From JBKPNX01 sp046732855 (lineage in GTDB: Bacteria; Pseudomonadota; Alphaproteobacteria; Geminicoccales; Geminicoccaceae): 43,203 nt of DNA. The stretch is taken from NCBI GenBank assembly GCA_046732855.1, contig JBKPNX010000048.1, positions 1 to 43,203 of the forward strand. The letters run 5' to 3'. Under the pieces are notes generated by a model, which was not told the origin of the DNA, made no database searches, and saw nothing but the letters and a program-made list of their open reading frames with translations. Numbering within the stretch: the stretch's first letter is position 1; each line of letters opens with the position of its first letter. The position numbers and the translations under genes are program-made. Shown piece by piece: positions 32,220 to 41,203 of the stretch.

Positions 32220-32699
32220 TCATGGAGTCGGCGGGTCCATGATCTTCGCGCTGATTTCCGCCTCCGCCGCCGTCTTGCCGTCGACCGCCGCGTGACCGAC
32301 GAATTTCCACACGCCGAGCTTCTTCTGCTGCTTGATCACCTTGATGCGCAGCTGATCGCCCGGCACGACCGGACGCCGGAAGCGGGCGCGCTCGATGGTC
32401 ATGAAATAAACCAGTTTGCCCTCGGCCTCCGCGCCGATGCTCGCCACAACCAGCGCCGCGGCGGTCTGCGCCATCGCCTCCACGATCAGGACGCCCGGCA
32501 TGATCGGGTGGCCCGGGAAGTGACCCCGAAAGAACGGCTCGTTTATGGTCACGTTCTTGATCCCGACCGCGCTGGTGTCCGCGAAAATCTCGACCACCCG
32601 GTCGATCATCAAGAACGGGTAGCGATGCGGGATCAAGCGGTTAATCGCCTCGGCGTCCAAATCTGCCAAACGCAGGCCGGCCGGGCTCGCCTCATTCAT
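32220..32699 (-). CDS. fabZ: 3-hydroxyacyl-ACP dehydratase
   Basis: Fatty-acid synthesis dehydratase of 159 residues with the hot-dog fold. It has IPHRYPFLMIDRV at about 24-36 and the catalytic motif FRGHFPGHPIMPGVLIVEAMAQ (His and Glu) at about 57-78. It ends with the FVGHAAVDGKTAAEAE strand. GGAGGG precedes the ATG. In relatives fabZ sits between lpxD and lpxA, sharing acyl-ACP substrates with them; here it stands isolated between two non-coding junctions. Confidence 0.96.
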   Translation of the reverse strand: MNEASPAGLRLADLDAEAINRLIPHRYPFLMIDRVVEIFADTSAVGIKNVTINEPFFRGHFPGHPIMPGVLIVEAMAQTAAALVVASIGAEAEGKLVYFMTIERARFRRPVVPGDQLRIKVIKQQKKLGVWKFVGHAAVDGKTAAEAEISAKIMDPPTP

Positions 32700-32937
32700 C
32701 TGTCGATCACCCTCCAGTGGCGCAAGACGTCACGCCGGCGTCAGCTGACATCCCTGCGCGGATGCTCCCGCAACGCACATGGCGAGCGGCTCGGCGGCCG
32801 AGGTGCCCCGAGCCCAGCGCGACGTCCCGGCCGGACGCCACTGATGCCGATGGGAGCAGCAACAGGCCAGCCAGCGGCGTTTCGCGTGACCCGCGTCTGC
32901 GCCCGCGCGGCGCCGTCGCGGTGCATCTCACGCGCGC
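32700..32937 (-). other. Non-coding junction where lpxD is expected
   Basis: A 238-bp segment lies between skp and fabZ. LpxD normally occupies this place. Frames here (32707-32931 and 32741-32926 on the minus strand) are Arg- and Gly-rich with no hexapeptide repeats. Apart from the fabZ ribosome-binding site I see nothing in it. Confidence 0.6.
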
Positions 32938-33528
32938 TCAGTCGGGGCGCTCGGTGAGCGCCGACAGCTGCACCTGGGGCAGTCGGGCGTCGAGCTTGGC
33001 AAGGACCTCTTCGGTCAGATCCAGCGAGCGCGCGAAGAACAGCACTTCCGAACTGGGCAGGACCAGATTGAAGCCCCGTTCGTCCGCGATGCCGGTGACG
33101 ATCGCGATCAATGCTTCCTTCACCTGATTCAGGGCGGCCGCGGACAAGCGGTCGAGCTCGCGACGCCGCTCCTGGACCTTGCGCTGGACTTCGGCGACGT
33201 CCTGCTCGAACTCCCGACGCTTTTCGGCGAAGTCGTCGGGGCTGAGGACCGTGCGCTGCTTAGCGAACTCCTTGTCGATTTCGTGCAGGCGCTGCTCCTC
33301 CTTGCTGATCTCCTCCTGATAGGTTTTGCGCCGTGCCTCGATCTGATCGCGGATGCTGCGCGCCGCGGCGGCGTCCCGCAGAATGCGCTGATAGTCGATC
33401 ACCGCCGCGACCGCAGGCGGCAGCTTCTGCGCCGCCGCGCCTTGATGGTGCCACGGCTGCAACCAGGCGACGATGACCAGCGCCGCGAGTGCGATCGCGG
33501 TGTTGACTGCGGTCCCGACGCGCCACAC
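32938..33528 (-). CDS. skp: OmpH/Skp-type periplasmic chaperone
   Basis: Periplasmic holdase that keeps unfolded outer-membrane proteins soluble on the way to BamA; 196 residues. An N-terminal membrane or signal segment (TAVNTAIALAALVIVAWLQP) is followed by VIDYQRILRDAAAARSIRDQIE. Next comes a long charged coiled-coil (about 60-140) typical of the Skp tentacles, and a C-terminal strand region NLVLPSSEVLFFARSLDLTEEVLAKLD. The GTG at 33528 is preferred because it starts just before the signal and 13 bp after the bamA stop. The longest frame would overlap bamA by 50 bp. No clear Shine-Dalgarno sequence is visible. Confidence 0.88.
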   Translation of the reverse strand: MWRVGTAVNTAIALAALVIVAWLQPWHHQGAAAQKLPPAVAAVIDYQRILRDAAAARSIRDQIEARRKTYQEEISKEEQRLHEIDKEFAKQRTVLSPDDFAEKRREFEQDVAEVQRKVQERRRELDRLSAAALNQVKEALIAIVTGIADERGFNLVLPSSEVLFFARSLDLTEEVLAKLDARLPQVQLSALTERPD

Positions 33529-33541
33529 AACCGGTCGTCGC

Positions 33542-35839
33542 TCAGAAGCGGGTGCCGAAGCTGATCCGAAACAGTTCCGTCTCGTCCTCATCCTCCTTCA
33601 GGAAGGCGTGCGCCAGATCGACGCTGATCGGGCCAAGCGGCGACAGCCAGGACAGCCCGCCACCGGCCGAGGCCCGGAGCGCATTGCTGTCGAACACCGT
33701 GGGCCCGCTGACATCGGGATCGACCAGACTGCCGGCTTCGAGAAAGCCCCTGCCGAAAATCCTGAGCTCCTCTGGCAAACCCAAGGGAAAGCGTTGCTCG
33801 AGCGTCCCGGTGTACAACAGCTTGCCGCCAAGGGCATCACCGGTCGAGGTGTCGCGCGGTCCGACGCCAGCGAATTTGAAGCCTCGGAACGTGGCACCAC
33901 CCAGGAAGAAGCGATCGAACAGTCGGACATCCTCGCCCAGGCCGAAGATGTAGCCGACGCGGCCAGCCACGTTGAGCACCCAGTCGGGATAGAACGGGTA
34001 ATAATAAGAGCCACGCCCCTCGACGCGCAGAAACTGGGTGTCGGCGCCAAAATCGGCGACGTCCTGACTGAGCTGCAGGATATAGCCGTCATTAGGAAGA
34101 AAGCGCTGATCGCGGGTGTCGTAGGTCAGGTCCTGGCCGAGCAGGACTGTCAAGGCGTTGCCCTCTTCGTCCTGAATGAATTGCGAGGCGTCATTGTCGA
34201 CATTGTGGATCACGTCCTCGCGCACGGTCAGGCGCAGACCGTGACGCCAGCGCTCGGTCAGCGGATAGTTCGCCCGGAGCGTGCCGCCGGTGGTCCGCTG
34301 GTCAAACGAGCCCTCGCTCTGAAAGTTGGTGCTACGCCGGAACAGATCGAAGCCGGCCGCCAGCTCGCGGTCCAGAAAGTACGGCTCGGTGAAGCCGAAG
34401 TCGATCTCCTGCGTGCGTCCCGAAATCGTGAAATTGCCTTGGATCGACTGCCCCCGCCCGAGAAAGTTGCGCTCGCTCAGGCGAATGTCGCCGAGCGGCC
34501 CGTCCGAGGTCGAATAGCCGGCGCCGAAGGACAGCTCACCGGTCGAGCGCTCCGACACATTGACCTCGATGCGGGTCTTGTCCGGACTCGAGCCGGGCAA
34601 AGTATTGATCTCGACATTCTCAAAAAAGCCCAGGTTCTCGATGCGCTGGCGCGAGCGGCGCAGCAGCGCGGTATTGAAGGCGTCACCTTCGGACACGCGA
34701 AACTCCCGGCGGATCACCTCGTCGAGGGTGCGCACGTTGCCGACGATGTCGATGCGCTCGATATATACCCGGGAGCCCTGGTTGATCGCATAGGTCAAAT
34801 CGATCGTGTGCTCCGCCTCGTGCTTGACGGGCACCGGCTCGACCTGGGCGAATGCATAGCCCAGCTCGCCAATTTCATCGGTCACCGCCGTGATCGAATC
34901 TTCGATTTGGTCGGCATTGTAGACATCGCCTTGCTTGGTCTTCAGCAGCTTGCGCAGCTGCTCCGGCTCCAGATCCGGGATTTTCGATTCGATGTCGATC
35001 TTGCCGAAATCGTACCGCTCGCCTTCTTCGACGGTGAAGGTGACGACGAACCGCTCGCCGTCCGGCGTCAGCTCGGCGATGGCGGAGCGCACGTTGAAAT
35101 CGGCGTAGCCCCGGGCGAGATAGAAGCGGCGCAGGAGCTCCTGATCGAACGAGACCCGGTCGGGATCATAGGTGTCGTCGCTGGACAGGAAGCGGTACCA
35201 GGCGGCCTCCTTGGTCTGGATCACGCTGCGCAGGTCGTCGTCATCGAAGGCCTCGTTGCCGATGAACACGATCCGCGCCACCTTGGTCAGCGGCCCTTCG
35301 TTGATCTCGAACACCAGATCGACCCGGTTCTGCGGCAGTTCGATCACCTTGGGCTCCACGGTCGCCGCGAACCGGCCGTTGCGCCGGTAGAGCTCGAGGA
35401 TCCGGCTGACCGCGTTCTGGACACGCGAGCGCGTGTAGACCACGCGCGGCCGCAGCTGCAGCTCGGCCTCGAGCGTCTTGTCGTCCAAACGCCGGTTTCC
35501 CTCGAACGCGATCCGATTGATGATCGGGTTCTCGACCACCGCCACGATCAGCCGGTCGCCCTCGCGGCGCAGCGAGACGTCGTCGAACAGACCGGTCGCG
35601 AATAGGTTCTTGAGCGACCGATCGAGCTCGACCGGATCGAACGGATCGCCCACTGCGACAGCGAGATAGCTGCGTACCGTCGCCGCCTCGATCCGCTGAT
35701 TGCCCTGGACCTCGATCTCCTGGATCGTACCCGCCGGGGCGACCGCTCCGCCTTGCTGCGCCCATGCGGCTGACGTGATCGCGCCGCCAATTGTCAACAG
35801 TAACCAAACCGTTGCTACAAAAGCCGCCACACGCGGCAT
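33542..35839 (-). CDS. bamA: Outer-membrane protein assembly factor BamA
   Basis: Central subunit of the beta-barrel assembly machine, 765 residues. It has a signal peptide (FVATVWLLLTIGGAITSAAWA), then five POTRA domains (about 36-430) beginning with IQEIEVQGNQRIEAATVRSYL. The C-terminal 16-strand barrel contains GAGYSTSDG, FTEPYFLDREL, the loop-6 motif FRGFKFAG in place of the usual VRGF, and the C-terminal signature ending FGTRF. GGGGAGGAGCG precedes the ATG. It lies between rseP and skp as in most alphaproteobacteria. It shows no unusual gap or truncation, so the organism builds a normal proteinaceous outer membrane. Confidence 0.97.
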   Translation of the reverse strand: MPRVAAFVATVWLLLTIGGAITSAAWAQQGGAVAPAGTIQEIEVQGNQRIEAATVRSYLAVAVGDPFDPVELDRSLKNLFATGLFDDVSLRREGDRLIVAVVENPIINRIAFEGNRRLDDKTLEAELQLRPRVVYTRSRVQNAVSRILELYRRNGRFAATVEPKVIELPQNRVDLVFEINEGPLTKVARIVFIGNEAFDDDDLRSVIQTKEAAWYRFLSSDDTYDPDRVSFDQELLRRFYLARGYADFNVRSAIAELTPDGERFVVTFTVEEGERYDFGKIDIESKIPDLEPEQLRKLLKTKQGDVYNADQIEDSITAVTDEIGELGYAFAQVEPVPVKHEAEHTIDLTYAINQGSRVYIERIDIVGNVRTLDEVIRREFRVSEGDAFNTALLRRSRQRIENLGFFENVEINTLPGSSPDKTRIEVNVSERSTGELSFGAGYSTSDGPLGDIRLSERNFLGRGQSIQGNFTISGRTQEIDFGFTEPYFLDRELAAGFDLFRRSTNFQSEGSFDQRTTGGTLRANYPLTERWRHGLRLTVREDVIHNVDNDASQFIQDEEGNALTVLLGQDLTYDTRDQRFLPNDGYILQLSQDVADFGADTQFLRVEGRGSYYYPFYPDWVLNVAGRVGYIFGLGEDVRLFDRFFLGGATFRGFKFAGVGPRDTSTGDALGGKLLYTGTLEQRFPLGLPEELRIFGRGFLEAGSLVDPDVSGPTVFDSNALRASAGGGLSWLSPLGPISVDLAHAFLKEDEDETELFRISFGTRF

Positions 35840-35882
35840 CGCTCCTCCCCGTCAAGCTTCGAACAACCCGGGCCCTTCCCGC

Positions 35883-37025
35883 CTAGGACACCAGGCCCTT
35901 GACGATTTCGATCAGTTTCAGTTGGACCACGTCGTTCCAGGTCGCGACCACCATCAGCGTGATCACTAACACCAAGCCGAACCGAAATGCCATCTCCTGG
36001 CTGCGCTCGGTGAGCGGCCGGCCGCGCGCCGCCTCGATCGCATACATCGACAGATGACCGCCATCCAGCATCGGTATCGGGAACAGGTTAATCAGCCCAA
36101 GATTGATGGACAACACTGCAGTGAACCAGATCATCGGCACCACGCCGTCTTTGGCGATCTCACCCGACATCTGCGCGATGCGCAGCGGTCCGCCGAGTTC
36201 CTCCGTGGTGCGGCTGCCCACGACCATCTCGCCAAGCGCGTGCAGCGTGCCGCCGATCAGACGGAGCGTCTCGCTCGTGCCCTCGACCAAGGCGAACACC
36301 GGATTGGTCCGCCTGAACTCGACGCCGGAGCGGCTGACGCCGATCAGCCCGATCCGGTGGATGTTGCCGAACCGGTCCTCGATCTCGCTGAGCTTGGGCG
36401 TGATCTGAACCTCCAAGGTCTTGCCCGCGCGCTCGATCGTGAACGCCAACGTCTCCTCGGGGCGACTGCGCACGATGTTCTGCAGCTCTTCGAAGCTCTC
36501 GATCGGATCGCCGTCCACCGCGATGATGCGGTCGCCGGGCGCGAGGCCGGCGACCGCAGCCGGGCTGTCCGCCTGCACCTCGCCCACCTCGGCCGGGGTA
36601 AACGGCCGGCCGACCGTCGCGAACAGCAGGGCGAGCGCGAAGATCGCGAACGCGAAGTTCGCCAGCGGGCCAGCGACGACGATGGCCATGCGCTGCCACA
36701 CGCTCTTGGCGGGGAAACTGTCCGGATCGCAGCGCGCGCTCAGATCGATGGTCGAGCTGGTGGAATCGGCGTCGCCGTGCATCTTGACGTAGCCGCCAAG
36801 GGGCAGCGCGCTGACCTTCCAGCGCGTGCCCGCGCGGTCGTTGATGCCGAACAACTCGGGCCCGAACCCGATCGAGAACACCTGCACGCGGACGCCATTC
36901 CACCGCGCGATCAGGTAATGACCGAGCTCGTGCACGAACACGACCACGGACAGAATGATCAGGAAGGGGATGACGTACGTACCCGCGCTCGCCAACAGGT
37001 CGCGGGTCACCGCTAAAAGTTCCAT
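35883..37025 (-). CDS. rseP: Site-2 protease RseP
   Basis: Inner-membrane zinc metalloprotease that cuts anti-sigma factors or remnant signal peptides within the membrane; 380 residues. The zinc motif HELGH (about 32-36) is in the first helix. A single PDZ domain (about 125-205, VGEVQADSPAAVAGLAPGDRI) follows. NLFPIPMLDGGHL near residue 325 supplies the third ligand. E. coli RseP has two PDZ domains, so this is the short form common outside gammaproteobacteria. GAGGAG precedes the ATG, nine bp after dxr. Confidence 0.95.
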   Translation of the reverse strand: MELLAVTRDLLASAGTYVIPFLIILSVVVFVHELGHYLIARWNGVRVQVFSIGFGPELFGINDRAGTRWKVSALPLGGYVKMHGDADSTSSTIDLSARCDPDSFPAKSVWQRMAIVVAGPLANFAFAIFALALLFATVGRPFTPAEVGEVQADSPAAVAGLAPGDRIIAVDGDPIESFEELQNIVRSRPEETLAFTIERAGKTLEVQITPKLSEIEDRFGNIHRIGLIGVSRSGVEFRRTNPVFALVEGTSETLRLIGGTLHALGEMVVGSRTTEELGGPLRIAQMSGEIAKDGVVPMIWFTAVLSINLGLINLFPIPMLDGGHLSMYAIEAARGRPLTERSQEMAFRFGLVLVITLMVVATWNDVVQLKLIEIVKGLVS

Positions 37026-37034
37026 GGTCGCTCC

Positions 37035-38243
37035 TCAGAGGCCAGCAGCTGCGGCGGCCGGACGGCCGCCGATCAGGGCGTGAGCCGTCCGGCGCGCCGC
37101 GGCGTCGATCGCAAGAATATGCGCTAATCCTTCCGGCTTGCCACACTCGCAGCTGGCGAGCGTCGCCTCGACTAGGGCCGCGATGTCGAGAAAGCCGATC
37201 CGGTCCGCCAGGAAGGCGGCCACCGCGACCTCGTTGGCGGCGTTGAGCACGGCGGGCACGGCGCCCCCACGCGCGAGCGCCGCGCGCGCCAGGCCAAGCG
37301 CGGGAAACCGCTCGAGGTCGGGCGGTTCGAAATTGAGCTGACCGATCGATGCCAGGTCAAGGCGGGGGGTCGGCGCCGGGATGCGATCGGGCCACCCCAG
37401 CGTGTAGGCGATCGGTATGCGCATGTCGGGCGGACCGAGCTGGGCCAGCACCGAACCGTCGCGAAATCCGACCAGGCTGTGCACGATCGATTCGGGATGC
37501 ACCAAAACCTCGATCTGGTCCGCGGCCAGCCCGAACAGATGATGCGCTTCGATCAGCTCGAGACCCTTGTTCATCATGGTCGCGGAATCGACCGAGATCT
37601 TGGCGCCCATGCGCCAGTTCGGATGGGCGACCGCCTGGCTGGGCGTGGCGCTCGCCATCTCGCGCAGCGAGTGGCGGCGAAAGGGCCCGCCCGAGGCGGT
37701 GAGGAACAACCGCTCGATGCTGTCCTGGCGCTCGCCCTGAACCGCCTGAAAGATCGCGTTGTGCTCCGAATCCACCGGCAGCAGCACGGCGCCGCTCGCC
37801 CGCACCTCCTCGAGCAGGAGCGCGCCGGCGCAGATCAGGGCTTCCTTGGTGGCTAGCGCGACCATGGCGCCGCGCCGCACGGCGGCGAGCGTCGGTTCGA
37901 GCCCGGCGGCGCCGACGATCGCCGCCATCACCCAGTCGGCGGACCGTTCGGCCGCTTCGATCAGGCCCTGCGGGCCGCCGGCCACCTCGATCCCGGAGCC
38001 TGCGAGCGCATCCTTGAGCGCGGCGTAGGCCGCCGGATCGCCGACGACTGCGAGCTCGGTGCGGTGCCGTCGTGCGGCCGCGGCCAGGCGCTCCACGTTG
38101 CGCTGACCGGTCAGCGCCACCACCTCGTAGCGCTCGGGAGCTCCGCCGATCAGATCGAGCGTGCTCTGCCCGATCGAGCCCGTGGCGCCGAGGATGGTGA
38201 CGCGCCGCGGATCGGCCGCAGGCCAGGTCAGGGCCATGGCCAT
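37035..38243 (-). CDS. dxr: 1-deoxy-D-xylulose 5-phosphate reductoisomerase
   Basis: Second enzyme of the MEP isoprenoid pathway, making 2-C-methylerythritol 4-phosphate with NADPH; 402 residues. Motifs are the NADPH loop GATGSIGQSTLDL, PVDSEHNAIFQ, LTASGGPFRRH, WRMGAKISVDSATMMNKGLELIEAHHLF, and HPESIVHSLVGFRDGSVLAQLG. ATG at 38243 (or 38237) overlaps the cdsA stop by about 16 bp. The longer frame to 38903 is antisense-like Arg/Ala-rich sequence through cdsA and was rejected. Its product feeds UppS further upstream in the same operon. Confidence 0.96.
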   Translation of the reverse strand: MAMALTWPAADPRRVTILGATGSIGQSTLDLIGGAPERYEVVALTGQRNVERLAAAARRHRTELAVVGDPAAYAALKDALAGSGIEVAGGPQGLIEAAERSADWVMAAIVGAAGLEPTLAAVRRGAMVALATKEALICAGALLLEEVRASGAVLLPVDSEHNAIFQAVQGERQDSIERLFLTASGGPFRRHSLREMASATPSQAVAHPNWRMGAKISVDSATMMNKGLELIEAHHLFGLAADQIEVLVHPESIVHSLVGFRDGSVLAQLGPPDMRIPIAYTLGWPDRIPAPTPRLDLASIGQLNFEPPDLERFPALGLARAALARGGAVPAVLNAANEVAVAAFLADRIGFLDIAALVEATLASCECGKPEGLAHILAIDAAARRTAHALIGGRPAAAAAGL

Positions 38244-39091
38244 GCCCTGGCTCCGACCAGCAGGGCAAGCGTCGGCGCCGTCAGCAGCAGACCGTCGACC
38301 CGATCCAGCACGCCGCCGTGCCCCGGGATCAGCGAGCCGCTGTCCTTGACGCCCGCGCGCCGCTTGAGGGCTGACTCGCCAAGATCGCCGAGCTGGGCGA
38401 GGACGGCGAACACCGCGCCGAGACCCGCGGCCTGGACCAGCCGTTCCGAACCGAGCGCCCAGGCGGTGATCGCGCTCGCCAGGCTGGCGCCGATGATGCC
38501 GCCGCTCAGTCCGGACCATGTCTTGCCCGGACTGATCGAGGGCGCGAGGCGCAGCCCCCCGACGCGGCGTCCGACCACATACGCAGCGGTGTCGGTGCTC
38601 CACACGACGATCAGCAGCCACAGCACCAGGCTCAAGCCGAGCTCGGGAACCGAGCGCAGCCAGACCAAGGCGAGCGTCGGCAGCCCGATCAACGCTACCC
38701 CGATCGCCGCCCACAGCGCAGCCGCGGCGCGCGTGCGCGCCAGCACGGCGGCGAGGGCCATGCCCAAGCCGACGCAGGCCATGGCCGCATGCGGCCGACC
38801 CAGCGAAGCGAGTGCCGTCGCCACCAGCCCGACGCCGAGCGCGATGCCGCCGGCAAGACGTCCGTACCGCGCATCGAAGCGCGCCGCGCTGAGGCGGCGC
38901 CATTCCAGGGCCATCAGCGCCGCCAGCAGAGCCACGAACAGCGGATAAATCCAGCCGCCCGCCAGCACGACCCCGAGCGCGACCGGAACCAGCGTCAGCG
39001 CAGAGAGGACGCGCAGGCGGACCGCAGCCCTGTCCTCAGGCAACCGATGCCCCGTACCGGCGTTCGCGCCGCCGGAATTCGGCCAGCGCAC
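38228..39091 (-). CDS. cdsA: Phosphatidate cytidylyltransferase
   Basis: Membrane enzyme making CDP-diacylglycerol for phospholipid synthesis; up to 287 residues with about seven helices. The CTP-transferase signature lies near residues 240-266: SALKRRAGVKDSGSLIPGHG and then GVLDRVD. The start is uncertain. A GTG at 39091 overlaps uppS by 56 bp, while a TTG at 39043 would overlap it by eight and still begin well before the first helix. The end overlaps dxr by 16 bp, so translation is coupled through the operon. Confidence 0.93.
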   Translation of the reverse strand: MRWPNSGGANAGTGHRLPEDRAAVRLRVLSALTLVPVALGVVLAGGWIYPLFVALLAALMALEWRRLSAARFDARYGRLAGGIALGVGLVATALASLGRPHAAMACVGLGMALAAVLARTRAAAALWAAIGVALIGLPTLALVWLRSVPELGLSLVLWLLIVVWSTDTAAYVVGRRVGGLRLAPSISPGKTWSGLSGGIIGASLASAITAWALGSERLVQAAGLGAVFAVLAQLGDLGESALKRRAGVKDSGSLIPGHGGVLDRVDGLLLTAPTLALLVGARAWPWP

Positions 39092-39803
39092 GCTCCAGGT
39101 GGCGGGTGTTGAAGTCCGGCCAGTGCACCGGCAAAAACATCAGCTCGGTGTAGGCCAGCTGCCACAGCATGAAGTTGCTGAGCCGCTGCTCGCCGCTGGT
39201 CCTGATCAGCAGGTCGGGATCGGGCAGATCGAGCGCGTTCAGTGTCTGCCCGAACGTCTGCTCATCGATGTCCGCACAGTCCAGCTCGCCCGCCGCGACC
39301 AGTTCCGCCAGCCGGCGCGCGGCGCCGGCGATCTCGCGGCGGCTGCCGTAGTTGAGAGCGATCGTCAGCAGAAGAGCGGAGTTGTGGCGCGTGCGCTGCT
39401 CCGCATCCGCCATCATCTCGGCGATGTCGGCGGCCATCAGATCGCGCTCGCCCAAGAAGCGCAGCCGCACACCGCCGCGCGCAAGCTCGTTGATCTCACG
39501 CCGCAAGTAAAACCGCAGCAGGTTCATCAATTCACCGACCTCGCTCGCCGGGCGCTTCCAATTCTCCGAGGAGAAGGCGAACAAGGTCAAATATGGGATC
39601 TCCCATTTGCGGCAGCCCTCGACCGTCCGACGCACGGCCTCCGCGCCTCGCTGGTGGCCGAACAGGGGCGGCATGCCCCGCGCCCGCGCCCACCGGCGAT
39701 TGCCATCCATGATGATCGCCAAATGTCGGAGGCCGGCTCTCTCCGAGCCAACCTGGGGCTCGGCTGCCGGCAGTGCGGGCTCGACCAAGTTGCGCGACAT
39801 CAT
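39036..39803 (-). CDS. uppS: Undecaprenyl pyrophosphate synthase
   Basis: Cis-prenyltransferase that makes the C55 lipid carrier for cell-wall precursors; 255 residues. The catalytic start is HLAIIMDGNRRWARARG (Asp and the phosphate-binding Arg residues), then GHQRGAEAV, LTLFAFSSENWKRP, NYGSRREI and the C-terminal DLLIRTSGEQRLSNFMLWQLAYTE. Two ATGs lie side by side at 39803 and 39800. It follows frr by seven bp and overlaps cdsA. Confidence 0.96.
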   Translation of the reverse strand: MMSRNLVEPALPAAEPQVGSERAGLRHLAIIMDGNRRWARARGMPPLFGHQRGAEAVRRTVEGCRKWEIPYLTLFAFSSENWKRPASEVGELMNLLRFYLRREINELARGGVRLRFLGERDLMAADIAEMMADAEQRTRHNSALLLTIALNYGSRREIAGAARRLAELVAAGELDCADIDEQTFGQTLNALDLPDPDLLIRTSGEQRLSNFMLWQLAYTELMFLPVHWPDFNTRHLERALAEFRRRERRYGASVA

Positions 39804-39810
39804 CCACCGC

Positions 39811-40368
39811 TCAGATGGTCATGATTTCGGCTTCCTTCGCCGTCAGCATCTCGTTGATCTGCTTGATCTCGGCATCGGTCAACTCCTGCACCTGGGTGGC
39901 GAACTTGTGCTGCTCGTCCTGCGACAGGCCGCCCTCCTTCTCCAGCTTCTTCAGCTGCTCCATGCCATCCCGGCGCACGTTGCGCACCGCCACCCGGGCC
40001 GCTTCGCCGTACCGCGCCGCCACCTTGACCAGCTCCTCGCGGCGCTGCTGGGACAGCTCCGGGATGGGCACGCGGATCAGGTTGCCCTCGACCGACGGGT
40101 TGAGCCCGAGATCCGCAGTGCGGATCGCCTTCTCGACCGCCTTGACCAAGCCTTTGTCCCAAACCTGGACGGACAGCATGCGCGCCTCGGGCACGCTCAC
40201 CGTGCTGACCTGGTTGAGCGGCAACTCCGAGCCGTATGCGGGCACGCTGATCGGCTCAAGCAGGCTCGCCGAGGCGCGTCCCGTGCGCAGTCCCGCGAAT
40301 TCCTTGCGCAGAACCTCGAGCGCGCCGTTCATGCGCTTCTTAAGGTCGGCCATGTTGAACTGGTTCAC
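39811..40368 (-). CDS. frr: Ribosome recycling factor
   Basis: Cytosolic factor that splits post-termination ribosomes with EF-G; 185 residues, the standard length. It has GLRTGRASASLLEPISVPAYGS, LSVQVWDKGLVKAVEKAI, GLNPSVEGNLIRVPIPEL and RRDGMEQLKKLEKEGGLSQDE. The GTG start at 40368 is fixed by a full GGAGG (40380-40376) seven bp upstream and by overlap with the pyrH stop (GTGA). The longer open frame to 40782 lies antisense-like inside pyrH and was rejected. Confidence 0.97.
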   Translation of the reverse strand: MNQFNMADLKKRMNGALEVLRKEFAGLRTGRASASLLEPISVPAYGSELPLNQVSTVSVPEARMLSVQVWDKGLVKAVEKAIRTADLGLNPSVEGNLIRVPIPELSQQRREELVKVAARYGEAARVAVRNVRRDGMEQLKKLEKEGGLSQDEQHKFATQVQELTDAEIKQINEMLTAKEAEIMTI

Positions 40369-41129
40369 GACGCAGCCTCCTGTGCTTGTGGCGCATCCCC
40401 GCTGATCATCGTGTGCGGCCCTCGGCCACGCAACACGTCTAGCAGACCTCCCGGCCGGTTGAGCGAGAATACGACGATCGGGATCGCGCTCTCCCGGGCC
40501 AGCGCGATCGCAGAGGCGTCCATGACCTTGAGGTCTCGGGCGAGCACGTCGTGATAGGTCAGCCGGTCGTAGCGAACCGCGCCGGCGTCCTTGATCGGGT
40601 CGGCGGAGTAGACCCCGTCGACCTTGGTGCCCTTGAGCAACGCATCGCAGCCCAGCTCCGCGGCGCGCAGCGCGGCGGCGGTGTCGGTCGTGAAGTAAGG
40701 ATTGCCGGTGCCACCCGCACAGATCACCACCCTGCCCTTCTCCATGTGGCGGATCGCGCGCCGGCGGATGTACGGCTCGCACACGGCGGGCATGGGAATT
40801 GCGGAGAGGACCCGGGTCTGCAGGCCGAGCCGCTCGAGCACGCTCTGCACGGCGAGAGCATTAATGACGGTCGCCAGCATACCCATGTAATCGGCATTGG
40901 CGCGCTCGATGTCCTGGCTCGCCGCCACGGTGTCGCCGCGCACGATGTTGCCGCCGCCGATGACCAGGCACTGCTCGATGCCGCAGGCATGAACGCCGCG
41001 CACCTCTCCGGCCAAGCGATTGAGCACGGACGGATCGTGGACGAGCTCGCCGGCGCCCATCAACGCCTCCCCCGACATCTTCAAGAGCACCCGGCGAAAG
41101 CGTGGGGACTGCTCGGTGATATCGGTCAT
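40365..41129 (-). CDS. pyrH: UMP kinase
   Basis: Hexameric bacterial UMP kinase giving UDP for nucleotide and envelope synthesis; 254 residues. Motifs are RVLLKMSGEALMG, VIGGGNIVRGD, ADYMGMLATVINALAVQ, ICAGGTGNPYFTTDTAAALRA and KGTKVDGVYSADP. The GTP-effector and UTP-feedback sites cannot be judged from sequence. It lies between tsf and frr, with coupling to frr. Confidence 0.97.
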   Translation of the reverse strand: MTDITEQSPRFRRVLLKMSGEALMGAGELVHDPSVLNRLAGEVRGVHACGIEQCLVIGGGNIVRGDTVAASQDIERANADYMGMLATVINALAVQSVLERLGLQTRVLSAIPMPAVCEPYIRRRAIRHMEKGRVVICAGGTGNPYFTTDTAAALRAAELGCDALLKGTKVDGVYSADPIKDAGAVRYDRLTYHDVLARDLKVMDASAIALARESAIPIVVFSLNRPGGLLDVLRGRGPHTMISGDAPQAQEAAS

Positions 41130-41203
41130 GGAGCCGGTCGCCTCGTGCTGTGCCGCAGCCGATCAGGGCTGGTTAAGGTAGACCCGCGCTCACGCGGGCG
41201 TCG

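Noticed and set aside
31980..32937. Remnants of lpxA, lpxI or lpxD in the two junctions around fabZ
   Set aside because: No hexapeptide-repeat or LpxI-like residues appear in any minus-strand frame of the junctions, so no pseudogene can be claimed.
33473..35605. 710-residue plus-strand open frame
   Set aside because: It is the antisense of bamA, whose signal peptide, POTRA domains and barrel end are clear.
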